Positions 1 through 6,287 of a stretch of 64,000 nt of DNA are shown in pieces. This DNA comes from UBA1672 sp963977495. GTDB lineage: Bacteria > Pseudomonadota > Alphaproteobacteria > Micavibrionales > Micavibrionaceae. Numbering within the stretch: the first letter of the stretch is position 1; every line of letters begins with the position of its first letter. The stretch spans positions 930,001-994,000 of the forward strand of contig CAXBOT010000001.1 in NCBI GenBank assembly GCA_963977495.1, written 5' to 3'. The translations under genes and the position numbers were made by a program. The notes under the pieces were generated by a model. The model saw only the letters and a program-made list of their open reading frames with translations. It did no database searches and had not been told where the DNA came from.

Positions 1-819
1 CGGGCCGCCCTGAATACCGGGAAAGATCGCTGAATTCAGCTTTTTGAATATCTCAAGATCATTGGTCAAGATCATACCGCCACGTGGCCCGCGAAGGGTT
101 TTGTGTGTGGTTGTGCTTGTCACATGTGCATGTGGCACAGGTGATGGATACGTACCAGCGGCAATCAAGCCCGCATAATGCGCCATATCAACAAACAAAT
201 ATGCACCGACAGAATCAGCAATCTCACGGAAACGTGCGAAATCGATGTGACGTGGATAAGCAGATGCACCGGCAATAATCATTTGCGGCTTGTGCTCTTT
301 TGCCAATCTTTCAACTTCATCATAATCAAGCAACGAGTCGCTTTCGCGCACACCATATTGAACCGCATTAAACCATTTACCTGATTGGTTTGGCGCCGCG
401 CCATGGGTCAAGTGACCACCGGCTGCAAGGCTCATCCCCAAAACAGTGTCGCCGGGCTGTAACAAGGCCATCATAACACCTTGGTTCGCCTGAGAACCTG
501 AGTTTGGCTGCACGTTCACATATTTTGCGCCGAATAATTCCTTCGCACGATCACGCGCCAGATCTTCAACAACGTCTGAAAACTCACAACCACCATAATA
601 ACGACGTCCAGGATAACCTTCGGCGTATTTGTTGGTGAAGACAGACCCTTGCGCCTGTAGCACAGCTCTGGATACGATATTTTCCGATGCGATCAATTCG
701 ATGCACTCTTGCTGGCGTTTCAATTCGCCGCGCGTTGCGTTAAACACATCTGCGTCGGCGGTTTGCAAATCGTCTGTAAAAAATCCGCAATATTCCAAAT
801 TTTCGGCTGCGTTGCTCAT
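1..819 (-). CDS. glyA: Serine hydroxymethyltransferase, N-terminal 273 residues (cut by window edge)
   Basis: This enzyme uses pyridoxal phosphate to convert serine plus tetrahydrofolate to glycine plus 5,10-methylene-tetrahydrofolate, the main cytosolic source of one-carbon units. The reading frame stays open to the window edge. Visible family blocks are ELIASEN near residue 42, the NKYAEGYPGRRYYGG stretch, the PNSGSQAN block, HLTHG, and the PLP-lysine block TTTHKTLRGPRGG near residue 247. ATG at 819 follows an AGGAA ribosome site. It is the last visible gene of a leftward series after the MarR-type regulator, the DUF6898 gene and rpiB, and lies 25 nt below rpiB. The C-terminal third lies outside the window. 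Confidence 0.97.
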   Translation of the reverse strand, partial: MSNAAENLEYCGFFTDDLQTADADVFNATRGELKRQQECIELIASENIVSRAVLQAQGSVFTNKYAEGYPGRRYYGGCEFSDVVEDLARDRAKELFGAKYVNVQPNSGSQANQGVMMALLQPGDTVLGMSLAAGGHLTHGAAPNQSGKWFNAVQYGVRESDSLLDYDEVERLAKEHKPQMIIAGASAYPRHIDFARFREIADSVGAYLFVDMAHYAGLIAAGTYPSPVPHAHVTSTTTHKTLRGPRGGMILTNDLEIFKKLNSAIFPGIQGGP

Positions 820-844
820 AAGTGTAAGTTCCTTTCAGTTTTAT

Positions 845-1270
845 TTATGATAATTTTTCAACTCTGCGGTCATGACGACCACCTTCATATTCTGTGTTTA
901 AAAACGTTTCAACAATATCGAATGCCACTTCCAAGCCAATCAAACGTGCGCCCAGCGCCAGAACATTCGCATTATTATGTTGTCGTGTCAGGCGCGCCAT
1001 TGTCACATCCGTGCAATTCGCCGCTCTGATTTCTTTATATCTGTTGGCGGCAATGGAAATACCGATCCCTGTACCGCAAATGACAATACCGCGCTCCGCC
1101 TCACCATTGATAATGCTTTGCGCCAATTTTTGCCCGAATTCAGGGTAATCCACAGAATCGCGGGAATTGGTTCCGACGTCAACAAATGACAACCGATCCG
1201 CAAAGCGCTCTTTAATCGCCTCTTTCAGATCGTATCCACCGTGGTCGCAAGCAATGGCAAGTGTTTCCAT
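845..1270 (-). CDS. rpiB: Ribose-5-phosphate isomerase B
   Basis: This interconverts ribose 5-phosphate and ribulose 5-phosphate in the pentose phosphate pathway. The 141-residue product has the usual RpiB length and begins METLAIACDHGG, the family's N-terminal substrate-binding segment. The GIVICGTGIGISIAANR block carries the catalytic cysteine and anion hole, and the later ARLTRQHNNANVLALGAR block is also typical. The frame is open for ten more codons upstream, but ATG at 1270 matches the family start and has a purine-rich site before it. It sits between the DUF6898 gene and glyA on the same strand, a spacing that suggests one transcript. Confidence 0.96.
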   Translation of the reverse strand: METLAIACDHGGYDLKEAIKERFADRLSFVDVGTNSRDSVDYPEFGQKLAQSIINGEAERGIVICGTGIGISIAANRYKEIRAANCTDVTMARLTRQHNNANVLALGARLIGLEVAFDIVETFLNTEYEGGRHDRRVEKLS

Positions 1271-1318
1271 CTCTAACCTTTTCGTCTTATTAAGACACAA
1301 TATATAGGCCTGAACATC

Positions 1319-1522
1319 TTACGAAATCAATCCTTTCTTTTTCAAAACATACTCAAGGCGCTTTATGGCGTTACGCTTTAATATTTCCTGTGATGTGGTT
1401 TTGGGGCCTTGAATTGAAACTTCGATCAGGGTCTGCGTATCCATGGCGGAAACTTTTACGACATTTCCAACCGGAAAAAATTCGACAATCACTTCGCGTC
1501 CATTCAGTATATTTTGTGCCAT
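1319..1522 (-). CDS. DUF6898-type small protein
   Basis: This is a 67-residue protein of unknown function. Recognisable features are the core GREVIVEFFPVGNVVKVSA, followed by a segment ending VSIQGP, and a helix with RNAIKRLEYVLKKKG. I match this by memory to the alphaproteobacterial DUF6898 family, which is often encoded near glyA or hemB. Two in-frame ATGs exist, at 1534 and 1522. I chose 1522 because GGAAA lies a few bases before it, whereas 1534 is directly behind a terminator-like hairpin. It has no signal peptide and no membrane segment, so it is probably cytosolic. It is followed by rpiB after 48 nt. Confidence 0.72.
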   Translation of the reverse strand: MAQNILNGREVIVEFFPVGNVVKVSAMDTQTLIEVSIQGPKTTSQEILKRNAIKRLEYVLKKKGLIS

Positions 1523-1535
1523 AGCCGTTTCCATT

Positions 1536-1560
1536 AAAAAAGCAGGCCATTACAGCCTGC
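1536..1560 (-). terminator. Intrinsic terminator after the MarR-type gene
   Basis: On the minus strand GCAGGC and GCCTGC (1555-1560 and 1542-1547) form a perfect 6-bp stem around a 7-nt loop and are followed by six T residues (1541-1536). It lies 34 nt below the MarR-type stop codon and ends 13 nt before the chosen start of the DUF6898 gene. It should therefore lower transcription of the DUF6898-rpiB-glyA genes from the upstream promoter. Confidence 0.75.
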
Positions 1561-1594
1561 CCTAAACATAATGGAATCAAAAAAAAAATAAAGC

Positions 1595-2053
1595 CTAAAA
1601 TCCACCACCGAAGTTGGTTTGCTGCGCCCAAAAGCGTTCCAGCATTTTAAGCGTCTGGTTCAATTCATTTAAACGTTCATTTGTTATTTCCGTACCTTCA
1701 ATCTGCGTTTCATGGCGCGCGAACATATCGGAAATCATCTGGCGCAACTCAATACCCTTTTCGGATAGGCGCACGCGGATGGATCGTTTGTCGTGTACAG
1801 AGCGTTCCTGAATGAGATATTCATTTTCAACCATCTTCTTAACATTATAAGAAACGTTTGATCCTAAATAGTAACCACGAATCGTCAATTCCCCGACCGT
1901 CATTTCTTCTTCGCCAACATTATAGAGAATCATACACTGGACGTTGTTGATGTCCTGAATGTTCTTCTTATCAAGCTCGACCTTTAAAACGTCAAGAAAA
2001 TGACGGTGAAGGCGTTCTATAAGTTGTATCGACTCGTAATATGGTGTTGTCAC
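1595..2053 (-). CDS. MarR-family winged-helix regulator, LdtR/PetP type
   Basis: The 152-residue product is a winged-helix transcription factor. The stretch IERLHRHFLDVLKVELDKK, then NNVQCMILYNVGEEEMTVGEL, TIRGYYLGSNVSYNVKKM and the wing RSVHDKRSIRVRLSEKG match the alphaproteobacterial LdtR/PetP group, whose Liberibacter member controls an L,D-transpeptidase gene. The start chosen is GTG at 2053 because GGAG lies 8 nt before it and the family begins just ahead of YESIQLIERLHR. A TTG at 2128 would add 25 residues that overlap the promoter. It is divergent from hemB, and an inverted repeat over its -10 box suggests self-repression. An L,D-transpeptidase gene occurs 12 kb away, but no copy of the repeat was seen before it. 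Confidence 0.85.
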   Translation of the reverse strand: MTTPYYESIQLIERLHRHFLDVLKVELDKKNIQDINNVQCMILYNVGEEEMTVGELTIRGYYLGSNVSYNVKKMVENEYLIQERSVHDKRSIRVRLSEKGIELRQMISDMFARHETQIEGTEITNERLNELNQTLKMLERFWAQQTNFGGGF

Positions 2054-2097
2054 AGATATATCTCCAAAAAGTACGTTCTGTATGTAATAATACTTGC

Positions 2098-2142
2098 GGA
2101 TCATAATTAAAGTTTGATCCGAGCGCAAAGTGATTTTATATA
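2098..2142. promoter_or_regulatory. Overlapping divergent promoters of marR-type gene and hemB with an inverted-repeat operator
   Basis: Rightward, TTGATC (2114-2119) is followed after 17 nt by TATATA (2137-2142), which gives hemB a promoter about 35 nt before its start. Leftward, TTGCGC (2128-2123) is followed after 17 nt by TATGAT (2105-2100) for the MarR-type gene. A perfect inverted repeat GGATCA / TGATCC (2098-2103 and 2115-2120, 11-nt spacer) covers the leftward -10 box and the rightward -35 box. A protein bound there could block both promoters. The binding protein is inferred to be the neighbouring MarR-type regulator. Confidence 0.6.
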
Positions 2143-2182
2143 TCTTTTAGTTTAAAGAAATGTAAAAAACGAAATAATTATC

Positions 2183-3178
2183 ATGATCAATACTTCATAT
2201 CCCGAAAAAAGAATGCGTAGACTGCGCTCCGAGCCATGGATACGCAATTTGGTTCAAGAAAATAATATTACAGTTCACGATCTGATCTGGCCTGTTTTTG
2301 TTATTGAAGGACAGAAAAAAAGCGAATCCATCCCTTCTATGCCCAATATTTCACGATATTCTATTGATCTTTTGATCGAAGAAATCAAAAAAGCGCGTGA
2401 TTTAGGCATTCCTGCCATCGCCTTATTCCCGATCACGTCACAAGATAAAAAGACCGCAGACGGCAAAGAATCCTATAACCCCGATAATTTAATCTGCCGC
2501 GCGGTGCATGCCGTGAAAAGCGCAGTGCCCGATATTGGCATTATTACAGATGTTGCCCTTGACCCTTATACAGATCACGGTCATGACGGCCTTATAGAAG
2601 ACGGCGTTATACTCAATGATGAAACCGTAGACATCCTATGCAAGCAATCCTTAGTTCAGGCACAGGCAGGATCAGACATTATTGCCCCATCAGACATGAT
2701 GGACGGGCGTATTAAGGCCATCAGACATGCCCTAGATGCCCAATCATTGACCGACACAATGATTTTAGCCTACGCCGCCAAATATGCTTCGGCGTTTTAT
2801 GGCCCTTTTCGCGATGCCGTGCAATCAAAGGGCTGCTTAAACGGTGATAAAAAAACCTATCAGATGAACCCCGCAAACAGTAACGAAGCCCTGCACGAAG
2901 TCGCGCTCGACCTGCAAGAGGGCGCGGATATGGTGATGGTAAAGCCCGGATTACCCTATCTGGATATCGCATCAAACATCAAAAAACAGTTCAAAGTCCC
3001 CACCTTCGCCTATCATGTCAGCGGTGAATACGCGATGCTGCGCGCCGCTGCGCAATATGGTTGGCTGGATTACGATGCTACAATCATGGAGATTATGATG
3101 TCCTTCAAGCGCGCAGGATGTGACGGCATATTAACCTACAGCGCATGTGATATTGCACGCCTCATTCAAAATAAATAG
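2183..3178 (+). CDS. hemB: Delta-aminolevulinic acid dehydratase (porphobilinogen synthase)
   Basis: This condenses two 5-aminolevulinate molecules to porphobilinogen in tetrapyrrole synthesis. The 331-residue length is normal. Lysines of the two active-site Schiff bases are visible at about K200 in LAYAAKYASAFYGPF and K254 in MVMVKPGLPYLD. The metal segment at residues 123-135 reads DVALDPYTDHGHD with aspartates in place of the cysteines of zinc enzymes, so this is the magnesium-type form. It is transcribed away from the MarR-type gene with a 129-nt start-to-start interval that holds both promoters. The 232 nt downstream contain no gene before motA. Confidence 0.97.
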   Translation: MINTSYPEKRMRRLRSEPWIRNLVQENNITVHDLIWPVFVIEGQKKSESIPSMPNISRYSIDLLIEEIKKARDLGIPAIALFPITSQDKKTADGKESYNPDNLICRAVHAVKSAVPDIGIITDVALDPYTDHGHDGLIEDGVILNDETVDILCKQSLVQAQAGSDIIAPSDMMDGRIKAIRHALDAQSLTDTMILAYAAKYASAFYGPFRDAVQSKGCLNGDKKTYQMNPANSNEALHEVALDLQEGADMVMVKPGLPYLDIASNIKKQFKVPTFAYHVSGEYAMLRAAAQYGWLDYDATIMEIMMSFKRAGCDGILTYSACDIARLIQNK

Positions 3179-3411
3179 CGTAAAACCTTGTAAAAAAATG
3201 CTGCAATTTCTTGATTTTCAAGGAAAAAAACCGCACAATAAAATTATATCTCAAAAAGGGTGAGCAAGCCCGATTCTTTGTTCTCTGTGTAACGTATCAC
3301 TTCTTCTGCGTATAAATTTGGCGTTTAAATATTATTTTGCGGCTTTAAAACGCCTCTTTTATTAGGGCGAGCTTTGCAAAATAAACCTTTAGGAAAGGGT
3401 AAAACCGGACA

Positions 3412-4302
3412 ATGAAGCTCCTTGGTCTATTTCTCGTTTTTGGGTGCACATTTGCAGGGCTGGTCTTAACGGCGGGCATGGAAAAAGCCATGCACCTGAC
3501 CACGGGTGTTATCCTGCCTGCTGCGCCGGGTGAGGCCGTGATTATTATGGGCTGTGCGTTTGCCGCCTTCATGATCGCCAACACCATGGACACAATCAAA
3601 GGGACAATTAAATATTTTGGCGCTTTGGTAAAACCCATTGCCTATAAGAAGGAAGATTACGTCGAGTTGTTGAGCATGATGTTCGTCACATTCAAGCTCG
3701 CACGTTCAAAGGGGTTCCTTGCCCTCGAACAACATGTTGAAAACGCCCATGACAGTGAGCTGTTCTCACAATTCCCGAAATTCCACAGCAATCATCATGC
3801 CTTGGACTTCATTTGTGATTACTTACGTATTATCTCATTAGGCAATGAAGACCCCAATCAACTGGGCGCATTGATGGACAAAGAAATCGAACAAATTGCC
3901 CACCATGAGCTTCACCCCGCACATGCTGTGCACCACATGGCAGAGGGTATCCCTGCCCTTGGTATTGTTGCTGCGGTTTTGGGGGTTATCAAAACGATGG
4001 CCTCGATTTCCGAGCCGCCTGAGGTTTTGGGTAAATTGATCGGGAGCGCGCTTGTTGGTACGTTCCTTGGGGTTTGGCTCTCCTACGGTATTTTCGGCCC
4101 TATTGCTCTGGCGATGGAAGAACGCGCGGAATCCGAGATACTCTATTACAAAATCATGAAGGTCGGTATGGTCGCTTTCCTAAGTGGCGCAGCCCCGCAA
4201 GTTGCCGTTGAATTTGCAAGAAAGGCTTTACCGCACAATGTACAACCGGGATTTTTAGAACTTGAAGAAATTCTGAATGAATTACCACCGCCGCCCGCGT
4301 AA
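3412..4302 (+). CDS. motA: Flagellar motor stator protein MotA
   Basis: MotA is the inner-membrane stator subunit that, with MotB, conducts ions and drives flagellar rotation. The 296-residue protein has two N-terminal membrane segments (from about residues 1-20 and 37-55), a cytoplasmic loop, and two C-terminal membrane segments. The conserved block HHMAEGIPALGIVAAVLGVI and the next SEPPEVLGKLIGSALVGTF carry the prolines that couple ion flow to torque. AGGAAAGG lies about 13 nt before the ATG. motB follows after 22 nt. No other flagellar gene is in the window, so the rest of the flagellar system must lie elsewhere. Confidence 0.95.
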   Translation: MKLLGLFLVFGCTFAGLVLTAGMEKAMHLTTGVILPAAPGEAVIIMGCAFAAFMIANTMDTIKGTIKYFGALVKPIAYKKEDYVELLSMMFVTFKLARSKGFLALEQHVENAHDSELFSQFPKFHSNHHALDFICDYLRIISLGNEDPNQLGALMDKEIEQIAHHELHPAHAVHHMAEGIPALGIVAAVLGVIKTMASISEPPEVLGKLIGSALVGTFLGVWLSYGIFGPIALAMEERAESEILYYKIMKVGMVAFLSGAAPQVAVEFARKALPHNVQPGFLELEEILNELPPPPA

Positions 4303-4324
4303 ACGATACGAATAAAGGTTCTAT

Positions 4325-5281
4325 ATGCATACGCTTAGAATAGACATCGTTGAACTGCCTTACCACCATCATGGCGGCGCATGGAAGGTGGCCTATGCCG
4401 ACTTCGTAACGGCGATGATGGCGTTTTTCTTGCTCATGTGGCTTTTGAACGTGACAACGCAGGAGCAAAAGGATCTGATTTCAGATTACTTCAACCCCAG
4501 CCACCCGCAAGTTTCTGACAGTAAAAGTGGTGCTGGCGGCGTCCTTGGCGGTTTAACCATGTCTCCCGAAGGTGCTATGGCTTCGGATAAAAACCCAATG
4601 ATCCCCTTGCAAGTCAATCAACAACGCAAAAGAGGTGCAGAGGCAAAATCAAAGGTTAATCAGATAAAGGAAAAGGCCGAACAAAAACGCTTTGAAAACG
4701 CCGCTGAAAAAATCAAGCAAGCCATTCAGGAAAATCCAAAACTGGCCAAACTAAAAGACAATATCCTCATTGATATCACCCCCGAAGGGTTGCGCATTCA
4801 AATTATTGATCAAGAAGATGAAACCATGTTCCCATCGGGAAGCGCGGACATGTTCGAAAAAACACGCGATTTATTAGGGCAAATCACCCAAATTGTTCTG
4901 GATATGCCCAATGAGGTTTCGGTTCGTGGCCATACTGATGCTGCGCGCTATGCCGAAGGGGCGAAATACACAAACTGGGAACTCTCAGCGGATCGTGCCA
5001 ACTCATCGCGCCGCGTCATGCTCGATTCAGGCATGCCCGCCGATCGGCTTAATAATGTGATGGGGAAAGCCGACACAGAGCCACTTATCGTGGATAACCC
5101 TCTTGATCCGCGTAACCGCAGAATCACACTTATATTGCTCAAAGAATCGATCACCAGCCCCGCGCCAATGGATGAGGACGAGGATTACATTGAGGATGAC
5201 GAAGACACCACCATTGATAATGCCCCGACGCCGCCTATAAACCCCTATAGGAAGACTCCCGGAAACATTGAGTTCCCTTAA
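4325..5281 (+). CDS. motB: Flagellar motor stator protein MotB
   Basis: MotB anchors the stator to peptidoglycan. The block GGAWKVAYADFVTAMMAFFL, followed by LMWLLN, is the single membrane helix; its aspartate in YADF is the ion-carrying residue, as in proton-driven motors. A linker of charged helices (about residues 100-140) leads to an OmpA-like peptidoglycan domain with VRGHTDA and the NxxLSxxRA-like NWELSADRANSSRR. The C-terminus is acidic and proline-rich. ATG at 4325 has AAAGG before it. The N-terminal tail lacks the lysine-rich stretch I would expect from typical MotB and is instead MHTLRIDIVELPYHHHGG. I saw no frame error explaining this. Confidence 0.94.
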   Translation: MHTLRIDIVELPYHHHGGAWKVAYADFVTAMMAFFLLMWLLNVTTQEQKDLISDYFNPSHPQVSDSKSGAGGVLGGLTMSPEGAMASDKNPMIPLQVNQQRKRGAEAKSKVNQIKEKAEQKRFENAAEKIKQAIQENPKLAKLKDNILIDITPEGLRIQIIDQEDETMFPSGSADMFEKTRDLLGQITQIVLDMPNEVSVRGHTDAARYAEGAKYTNWELSADRANSSRRVMLDSGMPADRLNNVMGKADTEPLIVDNPLDPRNRRITLILLKESITSPAPMDEDEDYIEDDEDTTIDNAPTPPINPYRKTPGNIEFP

Positions 5282-5390
5282 GGGCAAATCAAATAATATT
5301 CAAAATATAATCCGTCCGTTTTTATAAACATGCTTTTATGCTAGGCTGCTGCGCATATATTCGCCATATGAACCATTGAGGGATACCAGC

Positions 5391-6254
5391 ATGAAAAAAC
5401 TATTGTTAGCCGCAACAATCATGACATCGGCACTGTTTCATCAACCTGCCCACGCGCAAGAAACAAAAACAACGCTACAGCTTTACACCCTCAATTGCGG
5501 TTCAATCCATGTGAGCGACCTGAATGTTTTTTCAGATACAGATCAGTATATCAGCCAAGACAAAACGCTCAATGTCGGGTGTTACCTCATCAAACATAAC
5601 AATGACTGGTTATTGTGGGATACGGGCATTCCAAGCGCCCTTGCACAAAAACCCGAAGGCATGACCAATGGCGTGTTCCATTTAAGCGTTGCAAAAACAC
5701 TGACCGAGCAACTTGCAACAATCGGATTAAAGCCTGAAGATATCAATTATGTCGGTATTTCTCACGCGCATTTCGATCATACGAGCAACGCCAATTTATT
5801 CACAAACGCGACGCTCATCATTCAGGATACAGAATATAATTTCCTGAAAAACACGCCCGAAGCCGCCAAAGCCTATAATATGCCTCCTGAAAATATCAGC
5901 TATTTCCTTGCCGACGAACATAAAGGGCAAGTTCACACAATCAAGGGCGATGACGATATTTTCAAAGACGGAACGATCAAGGCGATTTCCCTGCCCGGAC
6001 ACACACCCGGCCATATGGCGTTGCTGGTTAATCTGGAAAAAACCGGCCCTGTTATTCTATCGGGCGATCAATGGCATTTTACGCAAAACCATGAAAGCAA
6101 CGGCGTTCCAACGTTTAATTACGACAGAGCCGACACACTCGCCTCGTCGGATAAACTCGATCACCTTATCAAGAACAGAGGCGCGAAACTCATTATCCAG
6201 CACGAAGTTAACGACAACAAAGACCTGCCGAAACCTCCGGCATTCCTTGATTAA
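5391..6254 (+). CDS. Exported metallo-beta-lactamase-fold hydrolase, AHL-lactonase-like
   Basis: The 287-residue product has a signal peptide (MKKLLLAATIMTSALF, cleavage near AHA-QE) and so should be periplasmic. The metal site SHAHFDHTSN near residue 130 is the HxHxDH motif. It is followed by SLPGHTPGHMALLV and LSGDQWH, an order shared with the AttM/AiiB-type N-acyl-homoserine lactonases. The true substrate cannot be read from the sequence: a lactonase or another ester hydrolase are both possible. ATG at 5391 is preceded by GAGGG at a good distance. The TTG at 5376 would add five residues and is less likely. It stands alone, convergent with parC. Confidence 0.82.
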   Translation: MKKLLLAATIMTSALFHQPAHAQETKTTLQLYTLNCGSIHVSDLNVFSDTDQYISQDKTLNVGCYLIKHNNDWLLWDTGIPSALAQKPEGMTNGVFHLSVAKTLTEQLATIGLKPEDINYVGISHAHFDHTSNANLFTNATLIIQDTEYNFLKNTPEAAKAYNMPPENISYFLADEHKGQVHTIKGDDDIFKDGTIKAISLPGHTPGHMALLVNLEKTGPVILSGDQWHFTQNHESNGVPTFNYDRADTLASSDKLDHLIKNRGAKLIIQHEVNDNKDLPKPPAFLD

Positions 6255-6287
6255 GTTTTATGGATTAAACGACCAAGCCGCCAACAG

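Noticed and set aside
709..1148. Forward-strand open frames across glyA and rpiB
   Set aside because: They are shadows of clear minus-strand genes with no family features.
3320..3354. Hairpin GGCGTTTAAA / TTTAAAACGCC before motA, followed by TCTTTTATT
   Set aside because: The arms have a bulge, the loop is 14 nt, and it lies 140 nt after hemB. It could end the hemB transcript, but the T-run is broken, so I did not call it.
4303..4400. Frameshift at the motA-motB junction that would explain the short MotB tail
   Set aside because: Neither of the other frames gives a lysine-rich MotB-like tail, and ATG 4325 has a proper ribosome site.
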